Shown one piece after another: positions 27,956 to 38,050 of a stretch of DNA of 64,000 nt. The notes below the pieces were generated by a model. That model had not been told where the DNA came from. It saw nothing but the letters and a program-made list of their open reading frames with translations, and made no database searches. The position numbers and the translations under genes are program-made. Location of the stretch: NCBI RefSeq assembly GCF_003024525.3, contig NZ_CP035934.2, positions 62,001 to 126,000 on the forward strand, given 5' to 3'. The DNA is from Acinetobacter cumulans. GTDB taxonomy: Bacteria > Pseudomonadota > Gammaproteobacteria > Pseudomonadales > Moraxellaceae. Position 1 is the first letter of the stretch; every line of letters starts with the position of its first letter.

Positions 27956-27985
27956 AAAAAAACCAATGCAGTGCATTGGTTTTTA
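27956..27985 (-). terminator. Terminator of the wza-wzb-wzc operon
   Basis: AACCAATGC / GCATTGGTT with an AGT loop; on the minus strand it is followed by a T-tract. It lies 18 nt after the wzc stop codon. Confidence 0.85.
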
Positions 27986-27997
27986 AACAATCAAGAT

Positions 27998-30202
27998 TTA
28001 GTCCTGATCTTTATTGGCTTTATAACCATAAGAGTAATTATAGCCATAACCGTAGCCATAACCACCTGTGCCACGCTGAATATCATTCAGAATCACACCA
28101 TTAATTTTGACACCCACTTGTTCAAAGCGGTTCATGGTCAATTCAAGCTCTTTCATTTGCGTTTTAGCAAAGCGTGCAATCACCAGATTTACACCAGTAT
28201 ATTGTGAAATGATAATACCATCGGTCACAGCCAACACAGGCGGTGTATCAATAATAATATGGTCATAGAGTGGTGAAAGTTGCTCTAAAAGTGCTGCGAA
28301 TTTTGCAGAGCTGAGAAGTTCTGATGGATTCGTTGGGCTCTTGCCACGAGTAATTACACTTAAGCCAGAAATTTCAGATGGTTTGATAATCGCATCTAAA
28401 TTTTGTTGGTTATTTAAGTAATCAGCAAGACCAGGGGTATTTTCAGTGTTGAAATATTTATGCAAATAACCGCGACGCATATCTGCATCAATAATCAATA
28501 CGCGTTTATTGCTTTGCGCCAAAATTGCGGCCAAATTGGTCGAGATAAATGATTTACCTACTTCAGGTGCTGGGCCTGAAATCATAATTAAATTATTTTT
28601 GGCACTACTCATTGCAAAATGAATCGCGGTACGCATGCTACGTAGGCTTTCAATAGCAATGTCATCGTTATTTTTAACTGCAAGAACAGGAATAGTTTTC
28701 TTTTTCTTTAACAGTTTAATACGACTTTCTTGTACTGGTGAACGCGGTACAGTGGCATAAACAGGTAAATCAAGTTCATTTTCAATTTGTGATGAGTCTT
28801 TAATACCTGTGCGCATCATATTACGCAGTAATGCAAGGAGTGTACCTAAGAAGCCACCTACAAAAATGGATAAAACTAAAATGATTAATTTCTTGGGTTT
28901 GATCGGCTCTACAGGCTCGATCGCATGGTCTACGATGCGAACATTGCCAATTTCACCCGCTTTAGCAATACGCAGTTGTTGGTAAGAGTTTAGTAGGGAA
29001 GTATACAGTTGATTTTTCACTTCAACTTCACGATATAACTGCAAGTAACGACGTTGTAGGTCAGGCAGTTGCTTGAGTGTATTTTCTAATTCACCAATTT
29101 TTTTATTCAGCGCACTCAGCTGGGCCGTCATCTGTTGCATCACAGGATGTTCGTTCGTGTACTTCGCACCAGCTTCGGCAACTTTTTGCTCTAACTCTGC
29201 TTTTTGTGTTTCTAGGGTTACACTTTGTGTTAAGTAGAGTTCAGATTCTTTGGTGACATCAACCGTATTATATTGTTGACGGAATTTGTTAAATTCACGT
29301 TCAGCTGTATCCAGTTGTTTTTTTAATTCTGGTAATTGTTCATCCAAGAATTTTAGGGTTTGTGCACTTTCTGCAGAGCTACGATCAATATTCTGTTGTT
29401 TATAAACATCTAAGATGGCATTGAGTACTTTGGTGATATGTTCTTGATCTTGACCTTGATAATTAAGGCCAAGTACACCAGTTAGTTTTCCTTTTTCTGC
29501 AACAGAGTAGTCGTCAAGAATATTTTTTACTGCATTCGGAAGAGAAAGTTTTTGAATTATATATTGGTCATTGAATTGATCTTGACTAAATATGGTAACG
29601 ATCCAAAGGCCTTCGGGTGTCGATACTCTATTTTCCTTATTTAGATCACCAGAAAATACAATTTGTTCTGTTTTTTTATCTGTAAGTGTGAACTTTCTAT
29701 TTTGGAATTTGAGTTGTAATGGTTTATCTAGATAACTGTTAGGAACTGACAATTTTCGGATATCAAAAGCCTGCTCATTGTCTTTAAACACCACTGAATT
29801 TTTGAGATATTCTGTAGAGTAATCGTGCGGTGCAAATAAACGATTTGTAAAGGTATCTGAATTGCCTTGAATTGTGATATCTAAATTTAAATTTTGAATG
29901 ACTGTGCCAAGTACTAGGCGTGAGCGTAAAAGTTCAATTTCAGTTTGAGCGGGTTGCTTTTGATCAATCATATTCGAAAGATCACCCAGTAAGGCTGCAG
30001 ATGCCCCTTTACCTTCTTCTACTTGTACTAAAGCATCGACAGAATATGTATCTGGCGTGGTACGTAAATAGAGCAGGGCGCAGACCAAACTTAAAATAAC
30101 GCAGAGCGCAATCAGTTTCCACTGAGCAATTAATGAGAAAAATAATTCTTTTAAGTCAATGGTATCTTCAGTATTGGTGTTTTGTTGGCTCATAATCGTC
30201 AT
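27998..30202 (-). CDS. wzc: Wzc: polysaccharide co-polymerase and BY-kinase
   Basis: A 734-aa inner-membrane tyrosine autokinase controlling capsule chain length and export. It has an N-terminal Wzz domain bounded by two membrane helices (about residues 32-52 and 440-460) and a periplasmic coiled coil. The cytoplasmic kinase has Walker A in SGPAPEVGKSFIS (near 540), Walker A' in RVLIIDADMRRG and Walker B in HIIIDTPPV. The C-terminus is a tyrosine cluster with seven Tyr in alternation with Gly, Asn and Ser (GGYGYGYGYNYSYGYK), the autophosphorylation tail removed by Wzb. It is the last gene of the wza-wzb-wzc operon. Confidence 0.96.
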   Translation of the reverse strand: MTIMSQQNTNTEDTIDLKELFFSLIAQWKLIALCVILSLVCALLYLRTTPDTYSVDALVQVEEGKGASAALLGDLSNMIDQKQPAQTEIELLRSRLVLGTVIQNLNLDITIQGNSDTFTNRLFAPHDYSTEYLKNSVVFKDNEQAFDIRKLSVPNSYLDKPLQLKFQNRKFTLTDKKTEQIVFSGDLNKENRVSTPEGLWIVTIFSQDQFNDQYIIQKLSLPNAVKNILDDYSVAEKGKLTGVLGLNYQGQDQEHITKVLNAILDVYKQQNIDRSSAESAQTLKFLDEQLPELKKQLDTAEREFNKFRQQYNTVDVTKESELYLTQSVTLETQKAELEQKVAEAGAKYTNEHPVMQQMTAQLSALNKKIGELENTLKQLPDLQRRYLQLYREVEVKNQLYTSLLNSYQQLRIAKAGEIGNVRIVDHAIEPVEPIKPKKLIILVLSIFVGGFLGTLLALLRNMMRTGIKDSSQIENELDLPVYATVPRSPVQESRIKLLKKKKTIPVLAVKNNDDIAIESLRSMRTAIHFAMSSAKNNLIMISGPAPEVGKSFISTNLAAILAQSNKRVLIIDADMRRGYLHKYFNTENTPGLADYLNNQQNLDAIIKPSEISGLSVITRGKSPTNPSELLSSAKFAALLEQLSPLYDHIIIDTPPVLAVTDGIIISQYTGVNLVIARFAKTQMKELELTMNRFEQVGVKINGVILNDIQRGTGGYGYGYGYNYSYGYKANKDQD

Positions 30203-30212
30203 TCAAAAATAA

Positions 30213-30641
30213 TTAAATATGGTTTTTCCAGTCAGTGACACATTGCTGAATGAGTGCACAGGCTTCATTAAATGTTTCTTGATCCTTTTGATAAGGATCG
30301 GCAACGTTGCGTCCTTGCCAATGACCTAAGCGAAAGGTTTTTCCCTTGGCAAAAGGCCAAGTCTGCTCGACATGTTTTTGCTGATTTTGACTCATCACCA
30401 GAATCAGATCTGCTTGTTTGATGAGTTCAGCATTCAATTTACGCGCCACATGTGCCTGCATTTGAATCCCCAATTCCGCCATGCAATGTTGCGCTTTTTC
30501 ATCTGCAGGATGCCCCACCAGCCCTGAAATACCTGCAGAATGGATTTTTAAATGAGGAAGTTCCTGTTTAAAAAAATATTCTGCCATAGGACTACGACAA
30601 ATATTACCAATGCAGACCACTAAGATATTTTGAATCTGCAT
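30213..30641 (-). CDS. wzb: Wzb: low-molecular-weight protein tyrosine phosphatase
   Basis: A 142-aa LMW-PTP with the catalytic P-loop C-x5-R in VVCIGNICRSPMAEY near the N-terminus and the acid residue in VADPYQKD near the C-terminus. It dephosphorylates the Wzc tyrosine tail. The start overlaps the wza stop by one base (TAATG), so translation is coupled. Confidence 0.96.
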   Translation of the reverse strand: MQIQNILVVCIGNICRSPMAEYFFKQELPHLKIHSAGISGLVGHPADEKAQHCMAELGIQMQAHVARKLNAELIKQADLILVMSQNQQKHVEQTWPFAKGKTFRLGHWQGRNVADPYQKDQETFNEACALIQQCVTDWKNHI

Positions 30642-31741
30642 TACTGACCTAACCGATCTAAGTTGGAAATTGCGCTAGAGAAGGGCAGTACTTGATTGAC
30701 TACACGTTGCCAGCGCGCAAGCCCAGATGCATCTACATACACAATATCATTACTACGCATCTTGAACTGATTGGCCAAGCCAAAGTCACCAATGCTGGCT
30801 AAATTTAAATGATAAATTTCAGTTACTGGATGATCGGCACCACTACGTACGACGTAAATTTTGCCACGACTTGCAGAAAGTGGATTTAAACCTAAGCTTT
30901 CACCCAACACATCGCTGAGCGTCATCCCTTGATCACGCATTGGTAGGGATTGATTTTTTCCAGATTCACCCATCACATAAATCTTTTGGTTTTCACGTGA
31001 GTTGACGTAGAGCGTATCATTGGCTTGAATGAGCAGGTTATGCAGAGAATAGCCTGCTTTTTCTAATTCAATACTATTGAGCGTATAGGTTTGTCCTTGG
31101 CGCACGAGGGTAATTGAAGTATTGTCACCAAATTGTGTATTTACCCCACCAGCAAGACCTAAGGCAGTATATACACTAACAGGTTGATCATTGAGGAAGA
31201 ACTGTCCACCTTTCATGACATTACCCTGAACTGAGTAACGCTGGCCTTGATAGGATAAAACACGTGCGACTACATCAGGTGTTTTAAGATAACGTGACAA
31301 TTGACTGCGAAGTTCTTGGTTGACTTGGGCCAACGATTTACCTGAGGCTTTATAACGACCAATGACAGGGAATTGAATATAACCCTGCTGGTCAATTTGA
31401 TAACCATTAGATTGAACACCAACGTCATTATTAATATTGTTTACTGGTGGTGTAATTTCTGGATAAGCCCATAAATAAATAGACAGAATATCGCCAGCAC
31501 TGAGTTTATAATTGTTATGTGTGCGATTAAATAAATGCGCAAAACTTTGTTGATTAAATTGAGCAGGTTGAAAAGCAGGAAGAGATTCTTGTGTGATTTT
31601 TACCACATTAACCTGTGTTCCAAGTTCAGTTTGGTATAAACCTTCACTTGGTAAATCATAGGTTTGTAAGCCTGAAGTAATTGCACAGCCAGTCATTCCC
31701 AAGCTGAGAGCTGCGATTAAACTGTAACGGTATAAGTCCAC
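30641..31741 (-). CDS. wza: Wza: outer-membrane polysaccharide export lipoprotein
   Basis: A 366-aa lipoprotein, signal ending in the lipobox MTGC. Poly_export domain (YKLSAGDILSIYLWAYPEI), followed by SLBB repeats (QRYSVQGNVMKGGQF..., KIYVMGESGKNQSLPM), and a C-terminal amphipathic region for the outer-membrane barrel. It forms the octameric channel for capsule. First gene of the operon, divergent from gna. Confidence 0.96.
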   Translation of the reverse strand: MDLYRYSLIAALSLGMTGCAITSGLQTYDLPSEGLYQTELGTQVNVVKITQESLPAFQPAQFNQQSFAHLFNRTHNNYKLSAGDILSIYLWAYPEITPPVNNINNDVGVQSNGYQIDQQGYIQFPVIGRYKASGKSLAQVNQELRSQLSRYLKTPDVVARVLSYQGQRYSVQGNVMKGGQFFLNDQPVSVYTALGLAGGVNTQFGDNTSITLVRQGQTYTLNSIELEKAGYSLHNLLIQANDTLYVNSRENQKIYVMGESGKNQSLPMRDQGMTLSDVLGESLGLNPLSASRGKIYVVRSGADHPVTEIYHLNLASIGDFGLANQFKMRSNDIVYVDASGLARWQRVVNQVLPFSSAISNLDRLGQ

Positions 31742-32141
31742 TCTAAATCAAATCCTATTTATAAAAATAATTGGGTCACACACATACGGGTTAACAAAAC
31801 CCCAAATATAGATTAAAACACGGTATGAATTTATACCATTATTGTGCCCTAATATAACACAAGAAAACTTTGCGTCGTAAGCTTTTCAAAAATATCTGAT
31901 GTAAGCCAGTTCATCTGTTTTTAGGTGCTGCTTAATATGTATTTGAATATTGAACTGATTTATTAAAATAAGCATTTATAAATATTGTTAAGACTATTTC
32001 TATAATGTATCTCAGGTTGTATTCCAGTTGATTTATGTGGTGATCGCTTATTCTAGCGCATCATTTAGTAGCAAATTCTGCTATATTAGCAAGCTCATTA
32101 TCATGTCATGATGATTCATCATCAATCGCATAGGCTTCTGT
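31742..32141. promoter_or_regulatory. Divergent control region between wza and gna
   Basis: A 400-bp AT-rich non-coding region that must hold the promoters for both arms of the capsule locus. A TATAAT-like hexamer is at 32001-32006 and a TATATT at 32082-32087, but no well-spaced -35 is convincing. A GGTAT-GAATTT-ATACC inverted repeat is at 31822-31837. No JUMPstart/ops element is recognised. Confidence 0.6.
32100..32124. repeat. Two overlapping palindromes upstream of gna
   Basis: ATCATG-T-CATGAT (32100-32112) and TGATGA-TTCA-TCATCA (32109-32124) overlap and end 17 nt before the gna start codon. They could be a regulator site or alternative 5'-leader hairpins; function unknown. Confidence 0.5.
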
Positions 32142-33419
32142 ATGTTACAGCTTTCTGAACTAAAAATAGCAATTATTGGTCTAGGTTATGTGGGACTTCC
32201 TCTTGCAGTAGAATTTGGAAAAAAAGTACCCGTGGTGGGTTTTGATATCCATCAAAAGCGTATTGATGAGCTACAAAGCGGGCAGGATCATACTTTAGAA
32301 GTTTCACCTGAAGAATTACAACAAGCAGCACATTTAAGCTACACCACGAATTTACAGCAACTCGAAGACTGTAATTTCTTTATTGTTACTGTTCCGACCC
32401 CAATTGACGAATATAAACAACCAGATTTAACCCCATTGGTTAAAGCTTCAGAAAGCATTGCAAAAGTGTTGAAAAAAGGTGATGTGGTTGTCTATGAATC
32501 AACGGTTTATCCGGGTGCAACGGAAGAAGTTTGTATTCCTGTTTTAGAGAAAAACTCAGGTTTAACATTTAATCAAGATTTTTATGCAGGTTATAGCCCT
32601 GAGCGTATTAACCCAGGCGATAAACTGCACCGTGTGACGAATATTTTAAAAATCACCTCGGGTTCTACACCTGAAGTCGCTGATTATGTTGATGCAGTTT
32701 ATAACCTGATTATTGAAGCAGGCACACACAAAGCAACCAGCATTAAAGTGGCAGAAGCAGCCAAGGTAATTGAAAACACCCAGCGTGATGTGAATATTGC
32801 CTTAATTAATGAATTGGCATTGATTTTCAATAAAATGGGTATTGATACCGAAGCGGTATTACAAGCAGCAGGTACCAAATGGAACTTTCTTCCATTCCGT
32901 CCGGGTTTGGTTGGCGGTCACTGTATTGGCGTTGACCCGTACTATTTAACCCATAAAGCACAAGCGATTGGTTATAACCCAGAAATTATTTTAGCGGGTC
33001 GCCGTTTAAATGATGGTATGGGTGCTTATGTAGTAACGCAGTTGGTGAAAGCCATGCTGAAAAAACGCATTCAAGTAGAAGATGCCAAAGTCTTAATTTT
33101 AGGCTTAAGCTTTAAAGAAAACTGCCCGGATATTCGTAATACCCGCATCATTGATATTGTGAAAGAATTGCAAGAATATCATGTCAATGTTGATGTATAT
33201 GATCCATGGGTGGATGCTGCTGAAGCTGTGCATGAATATGGGATTCAGCCTGTACAAGCGCCTGCACAAGGTGAATATGATGCTGTGATTTTGGCAGTCG
33301 CGCATGAGCAATTTAAAGACATGGGCGTAGATGCCATTCGTGCTTTGGGTAAGGCTGATCATGTACTCTATGATTTGAAATACGTGTTATCTCAAGCTGA
33401 ATCTGATCTTCGTTTGTAA
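32142..33419 (+). CDS. gna: UDP-N-acetylhexosamine 6-dehydrogenase (WbpO/TviB-type)
   Basis: A 425-aa nucleotide-sugar dehydrogenase, oxidising UDP-GlcNAc/UDP-GalNAc to the uronic acid. Rossmann motif [24 protein letters not shown], and the catalytic Cys in [15 protein letters not shown] (the GGHCIxVDPYY form marks the WbpO/WecC/TviB group rather than Ugd). It is first in the rightward array, the conserved K-locus position. With the next gene (WbpP-type epimerase) it should supply UDP-GalNAcA. Confidence 0.94.
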   Translation: MLQLSELKIAIIGLGYVGLPLAVEFGKKVPVVGFDIHQKRIDELQSGQDHTLEVSPEELQQAAHLSYTTNLQQLEDCNFFIVTVPTPIDEYKQPDLTPLVKASESIAKVLKKGDVVVYESTVYPGATEEVCIPVLEKNSGLTFNQDFYAGYSPERINPGDKLHRVTNILKITSGSTPEVADYVDAVYNLIIEAGTHKATSIKVAEAAKVIENTQRDVNIALINELALIFNKMGIDTEAVLQAAGTKWNFLPFRPGLVGGHCIGVDPYYLTHKAQAIGYNPEIILAGRRLNDGMGAYVVTQLVKAMLKKRIQVEDAKVLILGLSFKENCPDIRNTRIIDIVKELQEYHVNVDVYDPWVDAAEAVHEYGIQPVQAPAQGEYDAVILAVAHEQFKDMGVDAIRALGKADHVLYDLKYVLSQAESDLRL

Positions 33420-33432
33420 GAGGCATACCAAA

Positions 33433-34455
33433 ATGAATCAATATCAACAGGTATGTGAAAACCTTAAAACAGCGCCTAAAATATGGTTAGTCACAGGTGT
33501 TGCGGGCTTTATTGGCTCGAATCTTCTCGAAACATTGCTTAAGCTCAACCAAACCGTAGTGGGTTTAGATAACTTTGCTACAGGTCACCAGCATAATTTG
33601 GATGAAGTACAAAGTTTAGTCACTGCTGAGCAATGGGCAAAATTCAGTTTTATTGAAGGTGATATTCGCCAATTTGCCGACTGCCAAAAAGCCTGTGCAG
33701 GTGTGGATTATGTCTTGCATGAAGCTGCTTTAGGTTCTGTACCGCGTTCGATTGCCGATCCGATTACCACCAATGACACCAATATCAGTGGTTTCTTAAA
33801 CATGCTGACTGCTGCGCGTGATGCAGGGGTTGCCAGCTTTACATACGCAGCCAGCAGTTCGACTTATGGTGATCATCCTGCATTGCCAAAAGTTGAAGAA
33901 AACATTGGTAATCCGCTTTCACCGTATGCAGTGACCAAGTACGTGAATGAGCTATATGCCGATGTCTTTGCACGCAGCTACGGTTTTAAAGCGATTGGCC
34001 TGCGTTACTTTAACGTGTTTGGTCAGCGCCAAGATCCAAACGGTGCTTATGCCGCAGTCATTCCAAAATGGACAGCATCGATGATTGATGGTGAAGATGT
34101 CTTCATCAATGGTGATGGTGAAACCAGTCGTGACTTCTGTTTTATTGATAATACGGTTCAAGCCAATATCTTGGCGGCGACTGCATCAGATGAGGCAAAA
34201 AACCAAGTGTATAACGTGGCTGTGGGTGACCGTACTACGTTGAATGAGTTATATCGTGCCATTCAGGTGGCACTTGCTGAAAATGCGGTGAACTTTGAGC
34301 GCGATCCTGTGTACCGTGATTTCCGAGCTGGTGATGTACGTCATTCACAAGCCAGCATTACCAAAATTGAGCAAGGCTTGGGTTATGCACCGCAGTTTAA
34401 AATTGCCGAAGGCATTCAATTGGCCATGCGTTGGTACGTCAATAATTTAAAATGA
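33433..34455 (+). CDS. wbpP: UDP-GlcNAc / UDP-GlcNAcA C4-epimerase (WbpP/TviC-type)
   Basis: A 340-aa short-chain epimerase, closely matching the WbpP pattern along its whole length: [58 protein letters not shown], catalytic Tyr-x3-Lys in [37 protein letters not shown]. Acts in the cytoplasm on UDP-N-acetyl sugars. It follows gna by 13 nt, and together they are a UDP-GalNAcA module. Confidence 0.92.
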   Translation: MNQYQQVCENLKTAPKIWLVTGVAGFIGSNLLETLLKLNQTVVGLDNFATGHQHNLDEVQSLVTAEQWAKFSFIEGDIRQFADCQKACAGVDYVLHEAALGSVPRSIADPITTNDTNISGFLNMLTAARDAGVASFTYAASSSTYGDHPALPKVEENIGNPLSPYAVTKYVNELYADVFARSYGFKAIGLRYFNVFGQRQDPNGAYAAVIPKWTASMIDGEDVFINGDGETSRDFCFIDNTVQANILAATASDEAKNQVYNVAVGDRTTLNELYRAIQVALAENAVNFERDPVYRDFRAGDVRHSQASITKIEQGLGYAPQFKIAEGIQLAMRWYVNNLK

Positions 34456-34465
34456 TCTTGAACCG

Positions 34466-35638
34466 ATGATTGCGAAACTCTTCGCAAAGTATCAGTCTAT
34501 TGGATTGATTACACTCAGTTTACTGGCAGGTGCGATAATGACATTTATCGCACTTCCTGTTTTAACACGCCTATATTCTGTTGCTGATTTTGGCGCGTAT
34601 GGCATTGCTTTGGCGATTGTCAGTGTACTTTCAACAGTAGCCAATTTGCGTTTGGATCAAGCGCTGTTGGTCGCTGAGGATCAAGATAAAAAAAGCCTGA
34701 TTTTTGAAGGGACTGTATTCTCAACAGTAATCGCTGTGATGAGTGGCATCGTTATCAGCCTGATTTTAAATGTTGAAATGGCATGTGCTGTGGCAACCGG
34801 TGTGCTTGCCAATACCTTGCTTCAGAGTGTTTATAACTATCAATTTGCTGCGCATAAGGAATATTTTTGTGCGAGCTTAAATATTTTTAGAAGTGCGATT
34901 GTGGTTGCAGTGCAATTGAGTTTGCCACTGTTCATGCAGATCAGTTTGGTGAATAGCTACAATGTCAGCTCGATCCTGATGATCGTGGCGATGTTGCTCT
35001 ACATATTGAAGTATCAGCTCTATCAAGTCAGTTGGCGCGCGTTTAAAAATTATCAAGACTTTATCTATGCCAATACGCCACATGCCTTGCTGAATAGTTT
35101 TTCACATAACTTGCCATACTATGTGGTGTCGCATTTTGTGGGTGTGCAGGCGATGGGCTTCTATACCATTGTCGAACGGACTTTACGTGTTCCAATTAAT
35201 CTGATCTCACAAACCCTGCGTCAGTTTTTTATTCGCAAATTTAAAGATGCAGATTCAAGCCAGAATGCGTTAAAAGCCAGTGTGCTACTGAGTTTAGTTT
35301 CACTGCCATTATTTGCCTTGGTCTTTGTATTGCCTGAATCGGTATATCTTTGGATTTTTGGTTCTGAATGGGTTGGTATCTCAACTTATTTCCAAATTTT
35401 AGCGTTGGGCTATTGGGCGGTTTTCTGTAATCCGCCAAGCTCGGCTTATTTAATTGCCAAGCGCAATAGCCAAGTCTTATTTAAACTGCAAATCGTAGAA
35501 CTCATCATTAAGTTCGCTTTATTTGCAGGCTTATATGTTTTATGTACCGATAAAATTTATATGCTCTTGGCGGTGCCTGTGGCACTAATCATTTATAACT
35601 TTGCCATTTTATATGTGGTGTGGAGAAACAAAAGCTGA
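34466..35638 (+). CDS. wzx: Wzx flippase (module A)
   Basis: A 390-aa polytopic membrane protein of the polysaccharide-synthase/MATE-like flippase family: LLAGAIMTFIALPVLTRLYSVADFGAYG at the start, about 11-12 hydrophobic helices, and the typical ...YYVVSHFVGVQAMGFYTIVERTLRVP second-half signature. It should flip a lipid-linked oligosaccharide across the inner membrane. This is the first of two flippases in the locus. The stop overlaps the next start (TGATG). Confidence 0.9.
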   Translation: MIAKLFAKYQSIGLITLSLLAGAIMTFIALPVLTRLYSVADFGAYGIALAIVSVLSTVANLRLDQALLVAEDQDKKSLIFEGTVFSTVIAVMSGIVISLILNVEMACAVATGVLANTLLQSVYNYQFAAHKEYFCASLNIFRSAIVVAVQLSLPLFMQISLVNSYNVSSILMIVAMLLYILKYQLYQVSWRAFKNYQDFIYANTPHALLNSFSHNLPYYVVSHFVGVQAMGFYTIVERTLRVPINLISQTLRQFFIRKFKDADSSQNALKASVLLSLVSLPLFALVFVLPESVYLWIFGSEWVGISTYFQILALGYWAVFCNPPSSAYLIAKRNSQVLFKLQIVELIIKFALFAGLYVLCTDKIYMLLAVPVALIIYNFAILYVVWRNKS

Positions 35639-36231
35639 TGTTTTTTAAACTGTTAAAACTGATGAATTGGTTCACTGCACAATGCCGTCAGCAATTTTAT
35701 AACCTGGCTTTTGGCACGAAATTTCGTTATTTCGGTAAGGCTTGTACGGTCGAAATTAGTGGACAAGTGAAGATCGGTCAGAATGTTTATATTGGCGATC
35801 ATGTCAGTTTAATTGTCGAGCAAGGTGCAAGCTTAGAAATCGCGGATAACAGTTTTATTGGTGAAAGTTGTTACATCAAATGCTTTGGTGGCAAGGTGTC
35901 GATTGGCAAAGATGTCAGCATTAACTCTAAGTCATTTATTAATGGCTGTGGCGGTGTGAGCATTGGTGATAACACTCGTATAGGCACGCAAAGCATTATC
36001 ATTGCCAGTAATCATAAATTTGGTGAACCTGATGTGTTGGTGAAAGATGCGATTACCAAACAAGGCGTGAGTTTAGGCGAAAATATTTGGCTGGGTGCGC
36101 GGGTGACGGTACTTGATGGTGTGAAAATTCCAAGTGATTCGGTGATTGGCGCGTGTAGCCTCGTGTCGAAACCTTTGGATGAATCGGGTGTCTATGTCGG
36201 CAGTCCTGCTAGAAAAATCAAATCGCTGTGA
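35638..36231 (+). CDS. Hexapeptide-repeat acyltransferase (module A, first)
   Basis: 197 aa from ATG 35638, which overlaps the wzx stop codon by one base; a GTG 18 nt upstream is less likely. Left-handed beta-helix repeats run from about residue 45 (IGQNVYIGDHVSLIVEQGASLEIADNS, VSIGDNTRIGTQ), with the acetyl-CoA His region IIASNHKFGEPD and the closing VIGACSLVSKPLDESGVYVGSPARKIK typical of O-acetyltransferases of the maltose/galactoside family. It probably O-acetylates a sugar of the module A unit. A similar enzyme follows. Confidence 0.85.
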   Translation: MFFKLLKLMNWFTAQCRQQFYNLAFGTKFRYFGKACTVEISGQVKIGQNVYIGDHVSLIVEQGASLEIADNSFIGESCYIKCFGGKVSIGKDVSINSKSFINGCGGVSIGDNTRIGTQSIIIASNHKFGEPDVLVKDAITKQGVSLGENIWLGARVTVLDGVKIPSDSVIGACSLVSKPLDESGVYVGSPARKIKSL

Positions 36232-36351
36232 TCTTATTTTTTCATCCTGCATCGTGACTGCGTTTTCCATATCGTAAAGTGGATTTTCAGCGTAAAATAG
36301 CTGACTTATTTTCCTCCTTTTAAGTTGCCTCGCTCCATTCAGGTACTGTGT

Positions 36352-36900
36352 ATGTCATTTATGGTTTCTGCTTTTCGACAGCTGTTTGATTTGGCTTATT
36401 TTATGGCAAAAGGCAGTGTGGCTTATGCACGTAAAAAAGGTGTGAAAGTCGGTGAAAATTGCCGAATTTATATTAAAAGCTGGGGCTCAGAGCCATTTTT
36501 GGTCAGCATTGGTGATCATGTGACGGTCACTTCAGGGGTGAAATTTATTACCCATGATGGCAGTACTTGTTTGGTGAAAGATGCGCAAGGCAAGCGTTAC
36601 CAACGCTTTGCACCAATTCAAGTCGGTTCGCATGTATTTATTGGGGTCAATACAATCGTAATGCCCGGTGTGAGCATTGGCTCAAATGTGGTGATTGGTG
36701 CAGGCTCGGTGGTGACCAAAGATATTCCTGATCATAGCGTGGCGATTGGTGTGCCTGCCAAAGTGGTATCCAGTTTTGCTGATTATCAAGCCAAAATTCA
36801 AAGTACCTGTGTCAGTGACAGTGAGCTGGTTGGCATCACGGATTATCGTGAGCGGGTGGAACGTGCCATGGCCATTCAATCCTCAAAAACACCGCATTAA
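36352..36900 (+). CDS. Hexapeptide-repeat acyltransferase (module A, second)
   Basis: 182 aa from ATG 36352; a TTG at 36325 has no better ribosome site. Beta-helix repeats from about residue 45 (VSIGDHVTVTSGVKFITHDG, VGSHVFIGVNTIVMPGVSIGSNVVIGAGSVVTKDIPDHSVAIGVPAKVV) with the catalytic His-Asp in ITHDGST. O-acetyltransferase by family; target unknown. A 120-nt gap separates it from the previous gene. Confidence 0.85.
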   Translation: MSFMVSAFRQLFDLAYFMAKGSVAYARKKGVKVGENCRIYIKSWGSEPFLVSIGDHVTVTSGVKFITHDGSTCLVKDAQGKRYQRFAPIQVGSHVFIGVNTIVMPGVSIGSNVVIGAGSVVTKDIPDHSVAIGVPAKVVSSFADYQAKIQSTCVSDSELVGITDYRERVERAMAIQSSKTPH

Positions 36901-36931
36901 TATTCTCCCATTTTAAAATTTAGGTCTGATT

Positions 36932-38050
36932 ATGTTGAATAAAGTCATGTTCTTTTTGCCGAGCTTGGGCGGTGGCGGTGCAGAACGTACAGTCATTCAA
37001 CTTGCCAATAGCTTTGCTGAACAAGGTCTGAATATTCATTTGGGCGTGTGTGATGTCACAGGTGATAAAGCCAAACTCTTGCCTGAAGTCAGCTCGAAAA
37101 TTCAATTGGTGAATTTTAATTGCGGTCGAGTGATGAATAGCATCACTCCCTTAAAAATGAAGCTGAAAGCTGAGCACTATGATTGCTTGGTGGCAACGCA
37201 AACCCACACCAATATTGTGGCGGGCATTGCCAAAAAGCTGGCAGGCGTTCAAACCGCATTGATCTTCCGCGAAGTATCGACGCCGTCTAAGAATTTGAAA
37301 TTACAGGGTCTCGCTAAATTTGTTTTAAAAACTTTGGTGAATTGGACTTATCCCATGGCACAGCAAGTGGTTTGTGTCTCTAAAGGCGTAGAAACTGATT
37401 TTCGTGAATACTACAGCTATAAAAATAATAATCTGAGCACCATTTATAACCCTGTACTGGATGATGCTTATTTTGAAAAGCTCAAAGCGCCTGTCACACA
37501 TCGCTTTTTTGATGGTCACAATAAAGTGATTTTGGCAGTAGGGCGTCTGACTGAAGCAAAAAACTTTGGTTTTCTAATTCGTTCATTTAAAGCTTTACAC
37601 GATCAGCATTCTGAAACCCGTCTGATTATTTTAGGTGAGGGTGAACTGCGTACTGAATTTGAAGCTTTGGTATCGGACTTAGGCTTAAAAGATGTCGTAG
37701 ATTTACCGGGCTTTGATACAAACCCGTATGCCTATTTTAAATATTCTTCGCTATTTGTTTTAAGCTCAAATTGGGAAGGTCTACCGGGTGTGCTGATTCA
37801 GGCACTTGCGTCTAAAGTGAAAGTGGTGAGTACTGATTGTCCAAGTGGACCAATGGAAATTTTGGACCATGCAAAATTTGGCTTATTGGTCGAATGCAAT
37901 GATCAGGCAGGCTTGACGCAAGCCATGCAACAGGCGATTTTTGCAGATTATGTGCGCTATCAAGAAGCTGATTTTGAAGCGCATATTCAGAAATTCCACA
38001 AGGCAACGGTATTGAAGCAGTACTTAAACATGATGGAGTCTGCAACATGA
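36932..38050 (+). CDS. GT4-family glycosyltransferase (module A, 1)
   Basis: A 372-aa GT-B enzyme: N-terminal FFLPSLGGGGAERTVIQLA, C-terminal VGRLTEAKNFGFLIRSF, LGEGELRTEFE, FVLSSNWEGLPGVLIQALA (the E-x7-E type donor site), and STDCPSGPMEIL. The SGPMEIL ending is common among N-acetylhexosamine-transferring capsule and LPS enzymes, but the donor is unknown. Peripheral, cytoplasmic face. Overlaps the next gene by 4 nt. Confidence 0.92.
   Translation: MLNKVMFFLPSLGGGGAERTVIQLANSFAEQGLNIHLGVCDVTGDKAKLLPEVSSKIQLVNFNCGRVMNSITPLKMKLKAEHYDCLVATQTHTNIVAGIAKKLAGVQTALIFREVSTPSKNLKLQGLAKFVLKTLVNWTYPMAQQVVCVSKGVETDFREYYSYKNNNLSTIYNPVLDDAYFEKLKAPVTHRFFDGHNKVILAVGRLTEAKNFGFLIRSFKALHDQHSETRLIILGEGELRTEFEALVSDLGLKDVVDLPGFDTNPYAYFKYSSLFVLSSNWEGLPGVLIQALASKVKVVSTDCPSGPMEILDHAKFGLLVECNDQAGLTQAMQQAIFADYVRYQEADFEAHIQKFHKATVLKQYLNMMESAT

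Noticed and set aside
31742..32141. JUMPstart/ops element for RfaH upstream of the capsule genes
   Set aside because: No GGCGGTAG-type sequence found in the control region on either strand.
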